Shown: positions 8,714 through 17,910, numbered from the stretch's first letter. The stretch is DNA of 64,000 nucleotides from CADCWK01 sp965218235 (GCA_965218235.1 OZ244596.1:1550001-1614000); one strand, 5' to 3'. The notes: generated by a model not told the origin, from the sequence alone. Translations and numbers: made by a program.

Positions 8714-10051
8714 ATGGTGCCAAGCAGGTCTGTGGAGAATCGGTGGCGCGCCCGGTGTCTCGTCGTCGCGGCCGCGCTGGTCATCGCCCTGGCCGGGCCG
8801 GTGGGTGCGACGCCCGGAGCGGCAGCTCAGTCCGGTGAAGTCGCCGCGGTCGATCTCGCCGCGTTGCTGCCCGGCATCCTCGATCTCGAGGCGGTCGGGC
8901 TGAACGGCATGCTGGGCGCTGGCGCCAACGAATTCGACTCCGCGTCGGCCTACGCGACCGGCTTCGGATCGGCTGAAGACGCGTCCGGTCTGCTAGCGCT
9001 GCTCGACGACGCGGGGTTCGTCCGGCAGTACGAGTCCTACTGGTTCAATGATGCTGCCGACCAGGGCATCGAGCCCGGCGTGGACTTCGTGCCGCTCACG
9101 CGGATCCGCTTCTACGCCGCGCAGTACGCGTCCGCGGACGGCGCGGCCGCCGGGTTCAGCGCGATCGAGTCCGGCGACACGGACCTCGACGCGACCGGGG
9201 TCGACCTGGGCGACCGGTCCGAGGTCAGCGAGGTGACCAACGTCAAGGGCGGCGTGAAACTGGCCGGGGTCGACGTGACCGTCCAGCTCGGGACCCTGAA
9301 CCTCGGCGTGACGGTCCAGACTCAGGCGGACAGCCCGGTCCACGGCAATGAACTGAACCTGTCCACGGCCCTCGCCGGGCCGTTCGTCGAGCGGGTCGGG
9401 TCGCTGGGCGCGCTGCCGACCGCGGGCATCGGCCTCGACACGCTCCGGTTCGCCGCCCCGGGTCTCGATACCATCGTCAACGGGTATCTCATCCGGGACG
9501 GGCTGTCCATCCTGGCGTTCTCCGGGGATACGCCCGTGGAGCGCGAGGCATCCACCCAGGCGGCCGTCGACCGGGGGAACGTCTCAGAGTATCAGGTCTA
9601 TGCCACCCTGAACCCGGAAACGGGTGCGGACGCGGGCACAGCCTACAACCTCAACAGCCGGACCCTCGCCTATGCCTCGGACGAGCTGGCGCGGGCGGGA
9701 TTTGGGCAGATCACGGCCGGCTTCGAGACGGCCTATACGGTGACGGCCCTCGACGGCGCTCCATCGGTCGGAGACGAGTCGGTCGCCGTCGCGGCCGTCA
9801 GCGCCAATGGCAGCGTCTTCCTCTCCGCCATGATGTGGCGGGACGGTGCGACGATCCGCAGCGTCATTCTCGAAGTGGTCGGCCGTCAGCCGTCGCCGGA
9901 CGCGCTCTTCGCGATGGTCGATGCGCAGACCGGATGCCTCGCGAGCGGCACGTGCTGGCAGTTTCAGGACCTGCCAGCCGTGATCCTCGACGACGCCAGC
10001 CCCCCAGTCGATGGTGAGGCCGGTCCGACCGGCACTCCGGCCGCTGGATAG
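8714..10051 (+). CDS. Secreted protein of unknown function
   Basis: A 445-residue protein with a Sec signal peptide: basic start, hydrophobic core 'CLVVAAALVIALAGPVG', and Ala-rich cleavage region near residue 40. The mature part is rich in Asp, Ala and Gly, predicted mixed α/β, with no motif I recognise. The C-terminus ends in a Gly/Pro/Thr tail ('EAGPTGTPAAG') of the kind common in exported Thermomicrobia proteins. ATG 8714 has GGGAG upstream; an ATG at 8657 in frame gives a poor signal sequence. There are two similar-looking halves (segments starting 'FDSASAYATGFGSAEDASG' and 'NLNSRTLAYASDELARAGFG'), so an internal duplication is possible. Confidence 0.75.
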   Translation: MVPSRSVENRWRARCLVVAAALVIALAGPVGATPGAAAQSGEVAAVDLAALLPGILDLEAVGLNGMLGAGANEFDSASAYATGFGSAEDASGLLALLDDAGFVRQYESYWFNDAADQGIEPGVDFVPLTRIRFYAAQYASADGAAAGFSAIESGDTDLDATGVDLGDRSEVSEVTNVKGGVKLAGVDVTVQLGTLNLGVTVQTQADSPVHGNELNLSTALAGPFVERVGSLGALPTAGIGLDTLRFAAPGLDTIVNGYLIRDGLSILAFSGDTPVEREASTQAAVDRGNVSEYQVYATLNPETGADAGTAYNLNSRTLAYASDELARAGFGQITAGFETAYTVTALDGAPSVGDESVAVAAVSANGSVFLSAMMWRDGATIRSVILEVVGRQPSPDALFAMVDAQTGCLASGTCWQFQDLPAVILDDASPPVDGEAGPTGTPAAG

Positions 10052-10163
10052 GGCGACGCAACCCCGGAGCCGGTCGTCCGGCTCAGGGCCTCCTGAAGCG
10101 CGACGCATGGCGTCTGACTGATCCGGGCGACGAGCCAGCCGACCGGTCCTAGCATCCCGTCAC

Positions 10164-10197
10164 ACGGCCCGTCACTCACTCCGGCGGGACGGGCCGT
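10164..10197. terminator. Bidirectional hairpin between convergent genes
   Basis: Ten-base arms (10164-10173 and 10188-10197; ACGGCCCGTC and its complement) pair perfectly across a 14-base loop. The hairpin lies between the convergent secreted-protein gene and the MFS gene and overlaps the last codons of the latter. No marked T-run follows. Confidence 0.5.
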
Positions 10198-11471
10198 CGA
10201 CTGGCAGTCGCATCAATCACCGTCACGGTCCGTGGGATGTCGCGCAGGGAGGGCAGGAGCAGCATCGCCAGTGGCAGGGCGACGTTGACGCCGACGAAGA
10301 TGCCGAGGGTCGTCTCCAGTCCGAGCGCCGACATCAGGAAGCCGTAGACGAGGACGCCGAGCGGGAGGGTGCTGGCGCCGAAGGCGGAGATCGCGCCGAA
10401 GACGCGGCCACGCATTCCGGCCGGGACCTGCTCCTGCATGACCGACATCGACATCGGGTTGATCGGCTCGAAGAGGCTGGCGCTGACGAAGATCGCCGCC
10501 GCGATCACCCACCACGGCGGCACGGCCAGCAGGACCGTGAAGCAGAGCGCCCGGACCGCGAAGCCGCCGAAGAGCAGCACGCTCCGGGACAGCCTCGGGG
10601 CCACGGCGGCGTAGACGAGATTGCCGACCAGCGACCCGGCCCCGAGCGCCGCGAAGATCAGCCCGAGCGGCAGGGCGCTCTGGTAGATCTCGTTGGCGTA
10701 GACCGGCAGGATCACCGCGTAGAGCGGTTCGGCGATCAGCCCTCCCAGCGAGAAGGCGGCGATCATCCAGAACAGGGCCGAGCGGCGGTAGAGGAAGCGG
10801 AAACCCTCCCGGACCTCGCCGAGATAGCCACGTACGCCGCGCGACCCGCTGGCCGCCGCCGTTGTGACGCGATCGATGTCCGGTGGCAGCAGCCCGACGA
10901 GGCTGGCTGAGACGGCGAAGCTCGCCGCGTTGATCCAGAGGAGGTTGGCCGGGCCGATCACCGCGATCAGGACCCCGGCCAGTGGCGGGCCAAGCAGCCC
11001 CGCGATCCGCGAGGTCATGCTGTAGGCGGCGTTCGCCCGGTCCAGCGAAAGTGTCGTCCGCTGGGTGAGGTCGGGGAAGATCGCCAGGCGAGCCGTCCGG
11101 CCGGGGCCGTCCAGCAGGGCCCCAAGGAAGACGAGCGCCAGCAGCTGCCAGAACGCGAGCCCGACCGTCAGGTACAGCAGCGGGATCAGCAACGTCGTCA
11201 GGCCCGAGGCGATGTCCGAGACGACGCTGGCGGTGCGGTAGCCGAGCCGTTCGACGACGGCGCCGCCGAAGACCCCGACGACGATGACGGGCAGCGTCCC
11301 GATGGCGACCGTCAGGCCGGTCCGGCCGGCGCTGCCGGTCGTCGCCAGCACGAACCAAGGGATCGCCAGGACGCTGAAGGTGTTGCCGAGCTGCGAGATG
11401 GTGTTGGCGGCCAGCAGGACCATGACCGGCCGGCGCTGGTCGGTCGTGGCGCGGTCGTCGGGTCTGGTCAT
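10176..11471 (-). CDS. MFS transporter (enterobactin exporter-like, MFS_3)
   Basis: A 431-residue, roughly 12-helix major facilitator. The N-terminal region 'LLAANTISQLGNTFSVLAIPWFVL' is characteristic of the EntS/MFS_3 group. A loop 2-3 motif follows ('GAVVERLGYRTASVVSDIASG'), and a second RG(R)VFGA motif ('MRGRVFGAISAF') lies in the C-terminal half. It probably exports a small molecule or drug; the substrate is unknown. The start at 11471 has GGAG 8 bp upstream. The frame is open a further 180 codons upstream but that part is antisense to the next gene and non-membrane-like. Confidence 0.88.
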   Translation of the reverse strand: MTRPDDRATTDQRRPVMVLLAANTISQLGNTFSVLAIPWFVLATTGSAGRTGLTVAIGTLPVIVVGVFGGAVVERLGYRTASVVSDIASGLTTLLIPLLYLTVGLAFWQLLALVFLGALLDGPGRTARLAIFPDLTQRTTLSLDRANAAYSMTSRIAGLLGPPLAGVLIAVIGPANLLWINAASFAVSASLVGLLPPDIDRVTTAAASGSRGVRGYLGEVREGFRFLYRRSALFWMIAAFSLGGLIAEPLYAVILPVYANEIYQSALPLGLIFAALGAGSLVGNLVYAAVAPRLSRSVLLFGGFAVRALCFTVLLAVPPWWVIAAAIFVSASLFEPINPMSMSVMQEQVPAGMRGRVFGAISAFGASTLPLGVLVYGFLMSALGLETTLGIFVGVNVALPLAMLLLPSLRDIPRTVTVIDATASRRPVPPE

Positions 11472-11700
11472 CGTCGATGCTCCGTTGTCGGCAGTGGGAC
11501 CGTTCGCCCGATGCCTGGTCGGAGGAGACGCGCCGACAGCGAATATGTGGGCGACAGGGTAGCAGCCAGACCCCATTCTGGCGACCGTTTCCGGGGCGGG
11601 GTTGTCGGCCTGCCGTAGAGTGATCCCAGGACAGACCAGTCGGGTAAGGCCGATCGATCCGATCAGTAGCCTCGGACCCGGACCATCGAAGGGACAGCGG

Positions 11701-12387
11701 ATGCGCGACTCACAGCCACCACGCGAACCGCGGCGGGCGTCGCTCGGCCTCGTCGCCCTGCTGCTCGCCAGTCTGGTTGGTCTGACGACCGGGCCGATCG
11801 CCGCCACGACGGGGGCCGCTGGTCCGATCGCCTCACGGCCGGACATCCGCGCGGTGAACGGGACGCCGGATCCCAAGACCAGGACGACCGGCGTCACCGG
11901 GACGAGCTTCAGCAACGCGGAGCTCGGCTTCTCCGTCAGCTGGGAGGAAGGCGTCTGGGCCGCCCAGCGCGACCACGTCCCGACGGACGGTGCCCTCGCC
12001 GGCGTGCTGCTGATCAACACCTTCGGCGGATTGCTCTACATCGACGCGATCCCGGCCGGGGATCTGGCGGACGCCGCCGGCTGCATCGTCAGCAACCAGA
12101 CCCAGATCGAGGCGTTCGACCGCGTCGCCATGGTCGCCCCATTGGAGGACGAGCACGACGACGTGATTGGTGATCCGACGGGCGATCCGGCCTGGGTGCT
12201 CTCGACGATGGAGATCGACGGGGACCCGGCCTATCTCTACGTCGGCTGCGCCAGTATCGACGGCGGCGACGCCTTTCTGGCCTTCACCTACTATCTGACG
12301 CAGAGCGACGATCTGGACGACGGCGCCTTCATCTCCGGCTGGCTGCCGGATGTCCAGGCGGTGGTGGATTCGCTGGAGGTCAGGTAG
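11701..12387 (+). CDS. Secreted or membrane-anchored protein, unknown function
   Basis: 228 residues. An N-terminal hydrophobic segment ('LGLVALLLASLVGLTTGPIA', residues about 16-35) acts as a signal peptide or anchor. The exported part is acidic, with 'FSNAELGFSVSWEEGVW' resembling the start of the β-sandwich domain seen in many Chloroflexota secreted proteins. The protein at 44391-45077 has the same layout (signal, then 'GGYAISVPEGWARQ'), so they may be distant relatives. ATG 11701 follows AAGGGA. It is divergent from the MFS gene with 229 bp between. Confidence 0.7.
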   Translation: MRDSQPPREPRRASLGLVALLLASLVGLTTGPIAATTGAAGPIASRPDIRAVNGTPDPKTRTTGVTGTSFSNAELGFSVSWEEGVWAAQRDHVPTDGALAGVLLINTFGGLLYIDAIPAGDLADAAGCIVSNQTQIEAFDRVAMVAPLEDEHDDVIGDPTGDPAWVLSTMEIDGDPAYLYVGCASIDGGDAFLAFTYYLTQSDDLDDGAFISGWLPDVQAVVDSLEVR

Positions 12388-12628
12388 GCGAGACGCGGTC
12401 GAGATATCCGGCGGCAACGGGTCGGATGACGCCAATGTCACTCCGGTGTCACTCCGGCGCCCACGCCCCTCCGACAGGGGGCGCCAGCGCCAGGAGGACG
12501 GGTCTCGCGCGGTTCCTGCGGCGGGCTGTCGCCAGATGCCGCATTCCGGCGGGGTTTGCCCCATAATGGCGGTCCACCCGACGGCGGGTCTGGCACCTAC
12601 TGGCGATCCCATGTGAGAGGACAGGGTC

Positions 12629-13522
12629 ATGGCGGCACGGACGTGGTTCATCACCGGCTCGTCGTCTGGCTTCGGTCGTCAGATGACCGAGATCCTGCTG
12701 GCGCGGGGCGACACCGTCGCGGCGACGGCCCGCCGCCCGAACTCGCTCTCGAACCTGGTCGACCGCTACGGCGACCGGATCTGGACGGCGGCGCTGGACG
12801 TGACGGACACGGCGCAGGTCCGGCAGGTCATGGCCGACGCCTTCGAGCAGCTCGGCCGGATCGACGTCGTCATCAGCAACGCCGGCTACGGGCTGGCTGG
12901 CGCCGCCGAGGAGCTGAGCGACCGGCTGATCCAGCAACAGATCGCGACCAACCTGCTCGGCTCGATCCAGGTCGGGCGGGCGGCGATCCCGCGGCTGCGC
13001 GCGCAGGGCGGCGGCCGGATCATCCAGATCGGCAGCATGGGCGGCCAGCACGCCTCGCCGGGCCTGAGCCTCTACCACGCGACCAAGTGGGGGATCGAGG
13101 GCTTCTACGAGAGCGTCATGAAGGAGATCGCGCCCTTCGACATCGAGGTGACCATCGTCGAGCCAGGCCGGGCCCGAACCGAGTTCGTCGGTGGCAGCAT
13201 GGTCTTCTCCGACCACCTCGAGGTCTACGACGACATCATGGAACACTTCCGGGCGCTGGCGGCCGGCGACATCGACGGCCGGGCGGCGGCGGCGATGGCC
13301 CCCGGCGACCCGCGCAAGGTCGCCCAGGCGATCATCGACTCGGTCGACGTCACCCCCGCCCCGCGGCGGCTGACGCTGGGCAGCGATGCCTACGACATGA
13401 TGACCGCCTCGCTGCGGGAGCGGCTGGCGGAGATGGAGGCCCACCGCGACCTGGCCTATAGCACCGATGCCGACGACGTCGTGGCCGCCCGCGCCAAGTC
13501 GAAGTCCCGCGCCTACCCGTAG
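12629..13522 (+). CDS. Short-chain dehydrogenase/reductase
   Basis: A 297-residue classical SDR. The cofactor motif 'TGSSSGFG' begins at residue 10, 'DVT' and 'NAGYG' follow, and the catalytic 'Y..(T)K' appears as 'YHATK' preceded by the Ser of 'IGSMGG'. The arginines in 'ATARRP' suggest NADP preference. The C-terminus is longer than the 250-residue core. Homologues are often annotated as oxidoreductases of unknown substrate. ATG 12629 has GAGAGGACAGGG upstream. It converges on the YrdB-like gene with only 15 bp between. Confidence 0.88.
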   Translation: MAARTWFITGSSSGFGRQMTEILLARGDTVAATARRPNSLSNLVDRYGDRIWTAALDVTDTAQVRQVMADAFEQLGRIDVVISNAGYGLAGAAEELSDRLIQQQIATNLLGSIQVGRAAIPRLRAQGGGRIIQIGSMGGQHASPGLSLYHATKWGIEGFYESVMKEIAPFDIEVTIVEPGRARTEFVGGSMVFSDHLEVYDDIMEHFRALAAGDIDGRAAAAMAPGDPRKVAQAIIDSVDVTPAPRRLTLGSDAYDMMTASLRERLAEMEAHRDLAYSTDADDVVAARAKSKSRAYP

Positions 13523-13537
13523 CGGTGTCCCGTCCGT

Positions 13538-13921
13538 TCAAGGTCGAACATCCCCGGTAGGTGTGGGCTCGAATCGGCTCTCCACCCCAGCCGTCGCCCG
13601 GAGCGCGAGCAGATCGACGACGACCAGGACGGCGAAGGCGACCGCCAGACCTGGTCGATCCACGGCCAGGAGCGCCGTGATCGCCACCAGCCAGACCAGT
13701 ACCTCAGTGAGCAGCCGGAGCCAGCGCGGAACCGCGAATCGCGGTTTGGGCGAGACGACCGCACCCCAGACGACGATGACCACAAGCGGCGCGACGAGCC
13801 CGGCGGCCGCTCTGACCACGGCCGGCGCGGCCAGCCCGAACCCCCACCAGCCGACCGCGACGATCGCGGCCAGTTCGAGCGCGAACCGCAGCGCGAGAGC
13901 AGCATCACGTAGAGAAGACAT
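13538..13921 (-). CDS. YrdB family (DUF2568) membrane protein
   Basis: 127 residues with four hydrophobic segments; 'ALRFALELAAIVAVGWWGF' is the family's first helix and 'VWGAVVSPKPRFAVP' its conserved loop. The function of the family is unknown. The start at 13921 is fixed by GAGGAG 8 bp upstream; the longer open frame to 14263 has no ribosome-binding site. Confidence 0.85.
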   Translation of the reverse strand: MSSLRDAALALRFALELAAIVAVGWWGFGLAAPAVVRAAAGLVAPLVVIVVWGAVVSPKPRFAVPRWLRLLTEVLVWLVAITALLAVDRPGLAVAFAVLVVVDLLALRATAGVESRFEPTPTGDVRP

Positions 13922-14307
13922 AACGGCACTCCTCGCCCGATAGACGGATGCACGAGACCGTTCGATCAACGCTCCGACCAGATCACGTTCCAGGGTAGCC
14001 CGAGTGGCGCAGTCCTCCGTCGCCTTGACCGGGCCATCATGCGGCAGAACCAGTGGACGGCGGCGACTCCCGGAGGAGGCGGCATGGTCCAACGACCGCC
14101 GAGAGATCCCGTGAACGCGAGAATGAAACGAGATTATGGCCGGGCTTCGGTTCCGTGCGTCGGTTCGTCGGCAGTCGGCGGGTACGGTGAACACCCGATC
14201 CCGGCCGCATCCCGTGAATGGCCAAGGTACCATCGCGATCGGGCCAGAAGTCGACCTGATCATTACTTGCGATTGGAGCCAGGGTTCTTGATCAGGAAGG
14301 GGAGATC
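13922..14307. other. Intergenic region upstream of the toxin-antitoxin module
   Basis: 386 bp with no convincing gene. The last 60 bp are AT-richer and carry TGATCA-containing half-sites at about 14258 and 14289, so the promoter or operator of the toxin-antitoxin unit probably lies there. I see no RNA gene. Confidence 0.35.
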
Positions 14308-14424
14308 ATGACTGCGTCGCCACGCATCATGTACCAGGCTGATGCGGGTTGGTTGATGACGAGAGACGAGGCCTACGAACATGGCAAACGTTCAGGTCCT
14401 TCCCGCGGCTATATCGGAACTTGA
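14308..14424 (+). CDS. Possible 38-residue leader peptide
   Basis: ATG 14308 is preceded by GGAAGGGGAG, the strongest Shine-Dalgarno sequence of this locus, and opens a 38-codon frame ending at TGA 14422-14424. The peptide is small and mixed-charge and overlaps the toxin gene by 44 bp in another frame. It may be a translational leader that controls toxin synthesis. It could equally be the old N-terminus of a frameshifted toxin gene, or chance. Confidence 0.3.
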   Translation: MTASPRIMYQADAGWLMTRDEAYEHGKRSGPSRGYIGT

Positions 14425-14710
14425 CCGCGTTCCTGCTCGAGAGAGGAAATCTCTCGATAATGCGATCGACAAGTTGATCGAGTTCGGTAATGCACTGGGG
14501 TATCCTCACCGTAGCCATATTCAAGGGACGACCTTGCGCGAGCTCAGGCCCCGTCGGGGCAACTCACCCTGGCGAGCGTTCTACCAGCGACTCGGCAATC
14601 AACTGTTCATCGTGGCTCCCGTCGGGCCAGAGGCAATGCATGATCCTCGCCGGTTCCGTAGGGCGGTCGCCGATGCCCAGGAGCGCCTGGCAGCTCTGGA
14701 GATCCGATGA
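14381..14710 (+). CDS. RelE/HigB-like toxin
   Basis: A 109-residue basic protein with the RelE/HigB (Gp49-like) layout. It has an N-terminal helix with 'ERKSLDNAIDKLIEFG', the β-sheet region 'LRELRPRRGNSPWRAFYQR' and 'NQLFIVAPV', and a C-terminal helix 'RRAVADAQERLAALE'. Such toxins cut mRNA at the ribosome. The usual 'F.KK..KTP' segment is replaced by 'VGPEAMHDPRRF', a variant. The gene precedes its antitoxin, as in higBA systems, and overlaps it by 4 bp. Confidence 0.75.
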   Translation: MANVQVLPAAISELDRVPARERKSLDNAIDKLIEFGNALGYPHRSHIQGTTLRELRPRRGNSPWRAFYQRLGNQLFIVAPVGPEAMHDPRRFRRAVADAQERLAALEIR

Positions 14711-15051
14711 CATCAGTTCGCCTGCCTCCAGGAACGATCTCCGCAGAGGAACTCTTCGAGCAGCACCGGCGCGACGATCCCGAGTTCGCGGAGTGGTGGG
14801 AACGGACGGCCTTCGCCCGTGAGGTCTCACACGCCGTGATCCGCTATCGCGTCGACCACGGGCTCGATATCGACCAGCTCGCGGCTCAGCTTGAGGTCCA
14901 TCCGGATGAGGTCGGAGTGCTGGAGGATGGCGAGGATGCCCCCGACCTTCAGACGCTGCGGCTGCCCGCGGAGCGGCTGGGACTACGGTTCGCGCTGGAC
15001 ATCCACCCCGGCCCCTCGTCCGGTGTCGAGGTCATCCACTCCGTCGCCTGA
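14707..15051 (+). CDS. XRE-type helix-turn-helix antitoxin
   Basis: 114 residues. The middle holds a Cro/CI-like helix-turn-helix: 'AVIRYRVDHGLDIDQLAAQL', then 'VHPDEVGVLEDGEDAPDLQTL'. The N-terminal 45 residues are a separate helical region ('EELFEQHRRDDPEFAEWWE') typical of HigA-like antitoxins paired with Gp49-like toxins, probably used to bind the toxin. It overlaps the toxin gene (ATGA), so both are translated together, and the HTH most likely autorepresses the operon. Confidence 0.8.
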   Translation: MTSVRLPPGTISAEELFEQHRRDDPEFAEWWERTAFAREVSHAVIRYRVDHGLDIDQLAAQLEVHPDEVGVLEDGEDAPDLQTLRLPAERLGLRFALDIHPGPSSGVEVIHSVA

Positions 15052-15118
15052 TCCAAAGCGACGCCTCACCCCTTCCAGATGCCACATCACTCGATGTGGC
15101 CCGTGACTGCATCAAACC

Positions 15119-15160
15119 ACGAACGGCCGGCACCCAATCCCTCGGGTGCCGGCCGTTCGT
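15119..15160. terminator. Perfect 17-bp hairpin, copy of the gltB terminator
   Basis: Arms 15119-15135 and 15144-15160 are perfect 17-bp complements around an 8-base loop; CTTTCT follows on the plus strand. It ends the toxin-antitoxin unit and also sits just beyond the stop codon of the duplicated gltB end. Its outer sequence matches the hairpin at 17911-17963, so it belongs to the duplicated segment. Confidence 0.8.
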
Positions 15161-15179
15161 CTTTCTGCGCACGTTGGAC

Positions 15180-15298
15180 GATCAGTCCGCCGGGACGGCG
15201 CTGGCCTCCGCCTCCTGCTCCGTCCGCAGCTTCGCCAGCTCGATCGCCGCCGTCGGGACGACCTTCCGGAGCAGTCCGCGGGTCGTCTCCCAGTCAGC
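15180..15298 (-). pseudogene. Duplicated 3' end of gltB (left copy)
   Basis: 119 bp that match the last 119 bp of gltB (17977-18095) with about six substitutions and no gaps. Read on the minus strand it encodes the final 38 residues of glutamate synthase, including 'WETTRGLLRKVV' and the terminal 'EAEASAVPAD', and the stop codon. No gltB sequence precedes it; the match stops abruptly at 15298, just before the methyltransferase promoter region. It is a fragment left by the event that brought in the restriction-modification genes. Confidence 0.9.
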
Positions 15299-15352
15299 CA
15301 CCCACCTGGATGCTACTATCAGCTTCCCGCTCGTGCAGGAGGATGTTAGCTC

Positions 15353-16936
15353 GTGAATATAGATTCGGCACTCAAGGGGATGGAAACGGCTCGAGCGCCC
15401 AGACGCGACATCAAGTCTTTCGCAACAACTGAACAGTATCTCTCCGCTGTTGAGCGCCGGCGCCAGAAGGTGCAGCTGAGCCTGCCTACCGATAGACGAG
15501 TCGAGTTCGGCCAGTTCTTCACTCCATCGAGAGCCGCGGACCTGATCGCAGGGATGGTGCAGCTTCCCAATGCGGGTTCCTACCGAGTGTTGGATCCCGG
15601 TGCTGGAATCGGTTCCCTCAGCGCTGCCCTGATCGCCCGGATTGCCCGCGAGCGACCGATGCTTGACATTTCGATCACTGCAATCGAAATCGATCCGACG
15701 CTCATATCTCATCTCCAGGACACGATCGCCGAAGGACAGCATCTGGTTTCCCGGCATGGCGGGTCACTGAAGACAGACGTGGTTTCCGGTCATCTCGTAG
15801 AACTTACAGCAGGGTGGTCTCGGCCCTACTTCGAGCGATTCGACCTGGTCTTGATGAATCCACCCTACCGGAAGTTGACTGCGGCATCATGGGAGCGCCA
15901 GTCGCTGGCCGCGCTCGGAATCGACACGCCCAATCTTTACAGCGCCTTTCTCGCCATCGGTTCTCTGGCGTTGGTGCCCGATGGACAAATGGTGGCTATC
16001 ACACCCCGGTCATTCGCCAATGGCCCCTACTTTGGTACCTTCCGGACCTTCCTCCTGTCGCGAATGGCGCTCGATCACATCCATGTCTTCGAGTCGCGAT
16101 CGTCGGTCTTTGCGGACTCTAAGGTCCTTCAGGAAAACGTGATCATCTCCGCTCGACGTAGTGCGTCACGGCCCGATGTCGCCCTGTCGATCAGTCGAAG
16201 CCATGCCGATACTCCAGACTTGCGATCCGTGCCTTATCAAGAGGTCGTCCAGCCCAATGATCGCGACCAAATCATCCGAATTCCATCTGGCGCAAGCGAT
16301 ACCGAAGTCGCCCGAGTCTTTGCCGATCTCCCAAGTAGCCTGTCTGATACCAGATTGGAGGTATCGACCGGGCGGGTCGTCGACTTTCGCGCGAGAGAGT
16401 ACCTGCTTGCCGATCATGCTGATGGGTCGGTACCTCTCATCTATCCCGGAAATCTGAAGGATGGCCGCGTCGACTGGCCCAGGCCGATCAGGAAACCACA
16501 GGCGCTCGCAGTGAACGACGCGACCACACGGCTGCTTCTGCCCAACGAACGTTTCGTGCTGGTCAAACGCTTCTCATCGAAGGAAGAGCGACGTCGCATC
16601 GTAGCGGCCATCTACGATCCTCACCAATTGCGGTTGAATGCCGTGGCATTCGAGAACCACCTCAATGTCTTTCACACGAATGGTCATGGACTGGAGCGCC
16701 ACGTTGCGACCGGACTCTGCCTATGGCTAAACAGTAGTGTGGTCGATCGCTTCTTTCGGACATTTAGCGGCCATACGCAAGTCAATGCTATGGACCTTCG
16801 GTCGATGCGGTATCCATCCCTGAATCAGTTGCAACGCCTTGGCTCTGCCGCTCTCCAGACTTGGCCGACGCAACAAGGTATCGATGATCTGGTCCGTCAT
16901 CACGTTCTCGAATGGACTCCGTCCAGTGACGAATAA
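15353..16936 (+). CDS. BsuBI/PstI-type N6-adenine DNA methyltransferase
   Basis: 527 residues, close to M.BsuBI and M.PstI in length. Motif X is 'GQFFTP' (53-58), motif I 'DPGAGIGSL' (81-89, S-adenosylmethionine binding) and the catalytic motif IV 'NPPY' (169-172), the γ-class order. The C-terminal half, with 'PLIYPGNLKDGRVDWP', is the target-recognition part of this family. It would methylate adenine in the recognition site, expected to be CTGCAG for this family, protecting DNA from the next gene's product. The GTG start lies 10 bp after AGGAGG (15337-15342). Base and codon use are noticeably more AT-rich than the neighbours, indicating transfer. Confidence 0.9.
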   Translation: MNIDSALKGMETARAPRRDIKSFATTEQYLSAVERRRQKVQLSLPTDRRVEFGQFFTPSRAADLIAGMVQLPNAGSYRVLDPGAGIGSLSAALIARIARERPMLDISITAIEIDPTLISHLQDTIAEGQHLVSRHGGSLKTDVVSGHLVELTAGWSRPYFERFDLVLMNPPYRKLTAASWERQSLAALGIDTPNLYSAFLAIGSLALVPDGQMVAITPRSFANGPYFGTFRTFLLSRMALDHIHVFESRSSVFADSKVLQENVIISARRSASRPDVALSISRSHADTPDLRSVPYQEVVQPNDRDQIIRIPSGASDTEVARVFADLPSSLSDTRLEVSTGRVVDFRAREYLLADHADGSVPLIYPGNLKDGRVDWPRPIRKPQALAVNDATTRLLLPNERFVLVKRFSSKEERRRIVAAIYDPHQLRLNAVAFENHLNVFHTNGHGLERHVATGLCLWLNSSVVDRFFRTFSGHTQVNAMDLRSMRYPSLNQLQRLGSAALQTWPTQQGIDDLVRHHVLEWTPSSDE

Positions 16937-17879
16937 CGATCAGATCGATGCCCGTTTGGCCGAAGCCAGAACGGTGCTCGACGTGCTGGGCTTTGAGCGT
17001 GAGCAGACGAACGAGCGCTCCGCCCTGGTCCTGCTCGCGCTACTTGGAATGACACCAGAGATGCCGTGGTCGTCGGCGACGAACCCGATCCTGCGGACAC
17101 TCGAAATCATGGCGTGGATTCGTGAACACTACGCAAGGGATTACAAGCCGAATACACGGGAGACGATACGTCGACAAACGATTAATCAGTTCATATCAGC
17201 CACACTTGTGGTTGAGAATCCCGACCGGCCCGACCGGCCGGTCAATTCTCCAAACTGGTGCTACCAGATTACGCGCCGCGCACTCGAGCTTTTGCGACAG
17301 CGAGCCGAGCCAGGATTCGATGACGAAGTGGCAGCGTACACCATTAACGTCCCCGGATTGCGAGCGCATTACGCTCGCGTTCGGGAGATGAAGAGGATCC
17401 CTGTCACGCTTGTGGACGGCCATGAAATCACACTCAGTCCAGGCGGCCAGAACATCTTGCTCAAGCAAATGGTGGAGGATTTCTGCTCGCGGTTTACGCC
17501 CGGTGGCACAATTCTCTACGTCGGAGACGCGGATGAAAAGGAGGCGGTCTTTGCATCTGATCACCTCGCTGGTCTTGGGGTGGTCATCCCCGAGCGAGGA
17601 AAGATGCCCGATCTGATCGTCTATTTACCGAATCGTAACTGGCTCGTGCTGATGGAAGCGGCGTCCTCACATGGACCGGTCGACTTCAAACGTTACGATG
17701 AACTGTCCGCGCTCTTCGCTGGCTCGACAGCCGGCCTCGTCTATGTTTCCTGCTTTCCATCGCGAAAGGAGCTTCGCCGGTATCTCCATCAGATTGCTTG
17801 GGAGACGGATGTCTGGTGCGCCGACAACCCGACTCATTTGATTCATTTCAATGGTGAGCGATTCCTCGGTCCATACTGA
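16926..17879 (+). CDS. BsuBI/PstI-type restriction endonuclease
   Basis: 317 residues from GTG 16926, matching R.BsuBI and R.PstI (about 316-326). The N-terminal half is helical. The C-terminal half contains the nuclease core seen as 'GKMPDLIVYL' then 'LVLMEAASSHGPVDFKRY', the PD...(D/E)xK-like pattern of this family. Expected activity is cleavage at CTGCAG. It overlaps the methyltransferase stop by 11 bp and has no good ribosome-binding site of its own, so its translation is probably coupled to, and lower than, that of the methyltransferase. Composition is AT-richer than the host genes. Confidence 0.88.
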   Translation: MTNNDQIDARLAEARTVLDVLGFEREQTNERSALVLLALLGMTPEMPWSSATNPILRTLEIMAWIREHYARDYKPNTRETIRRQTINQFISATLVVENPDRPDRPVNSPNWCYQITRRALELLRQRAEPGFDDEVAAYTINVPGLRAHYARVREMKRIPVTLVDGHEITLSPGGQNILLKQMVEDFCSRFTPGGTILYVGDADEKEAVFASDHLAGLGVVIPERGKMPDLIVYLPNRNWLVLMEAASSHGPVDFKRYDELSALFAGSTAGLVYVSCFPSRKELRRYLHQIAWETDVWCADNPTHLIHFNGERFLGPY

Positions 17880-17910
17880 AAAGTCGCTAGGTTTGGCGTA
17901 CCGACGCACC

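Noticed and set aside
15182..15757. 191-codon minus-strand frame containing a gltB-like end
   Set aside because: Only its last 38 codons are gltB; the rest is antisense to the methyltransferase gene. Treated as a gltB fragment.
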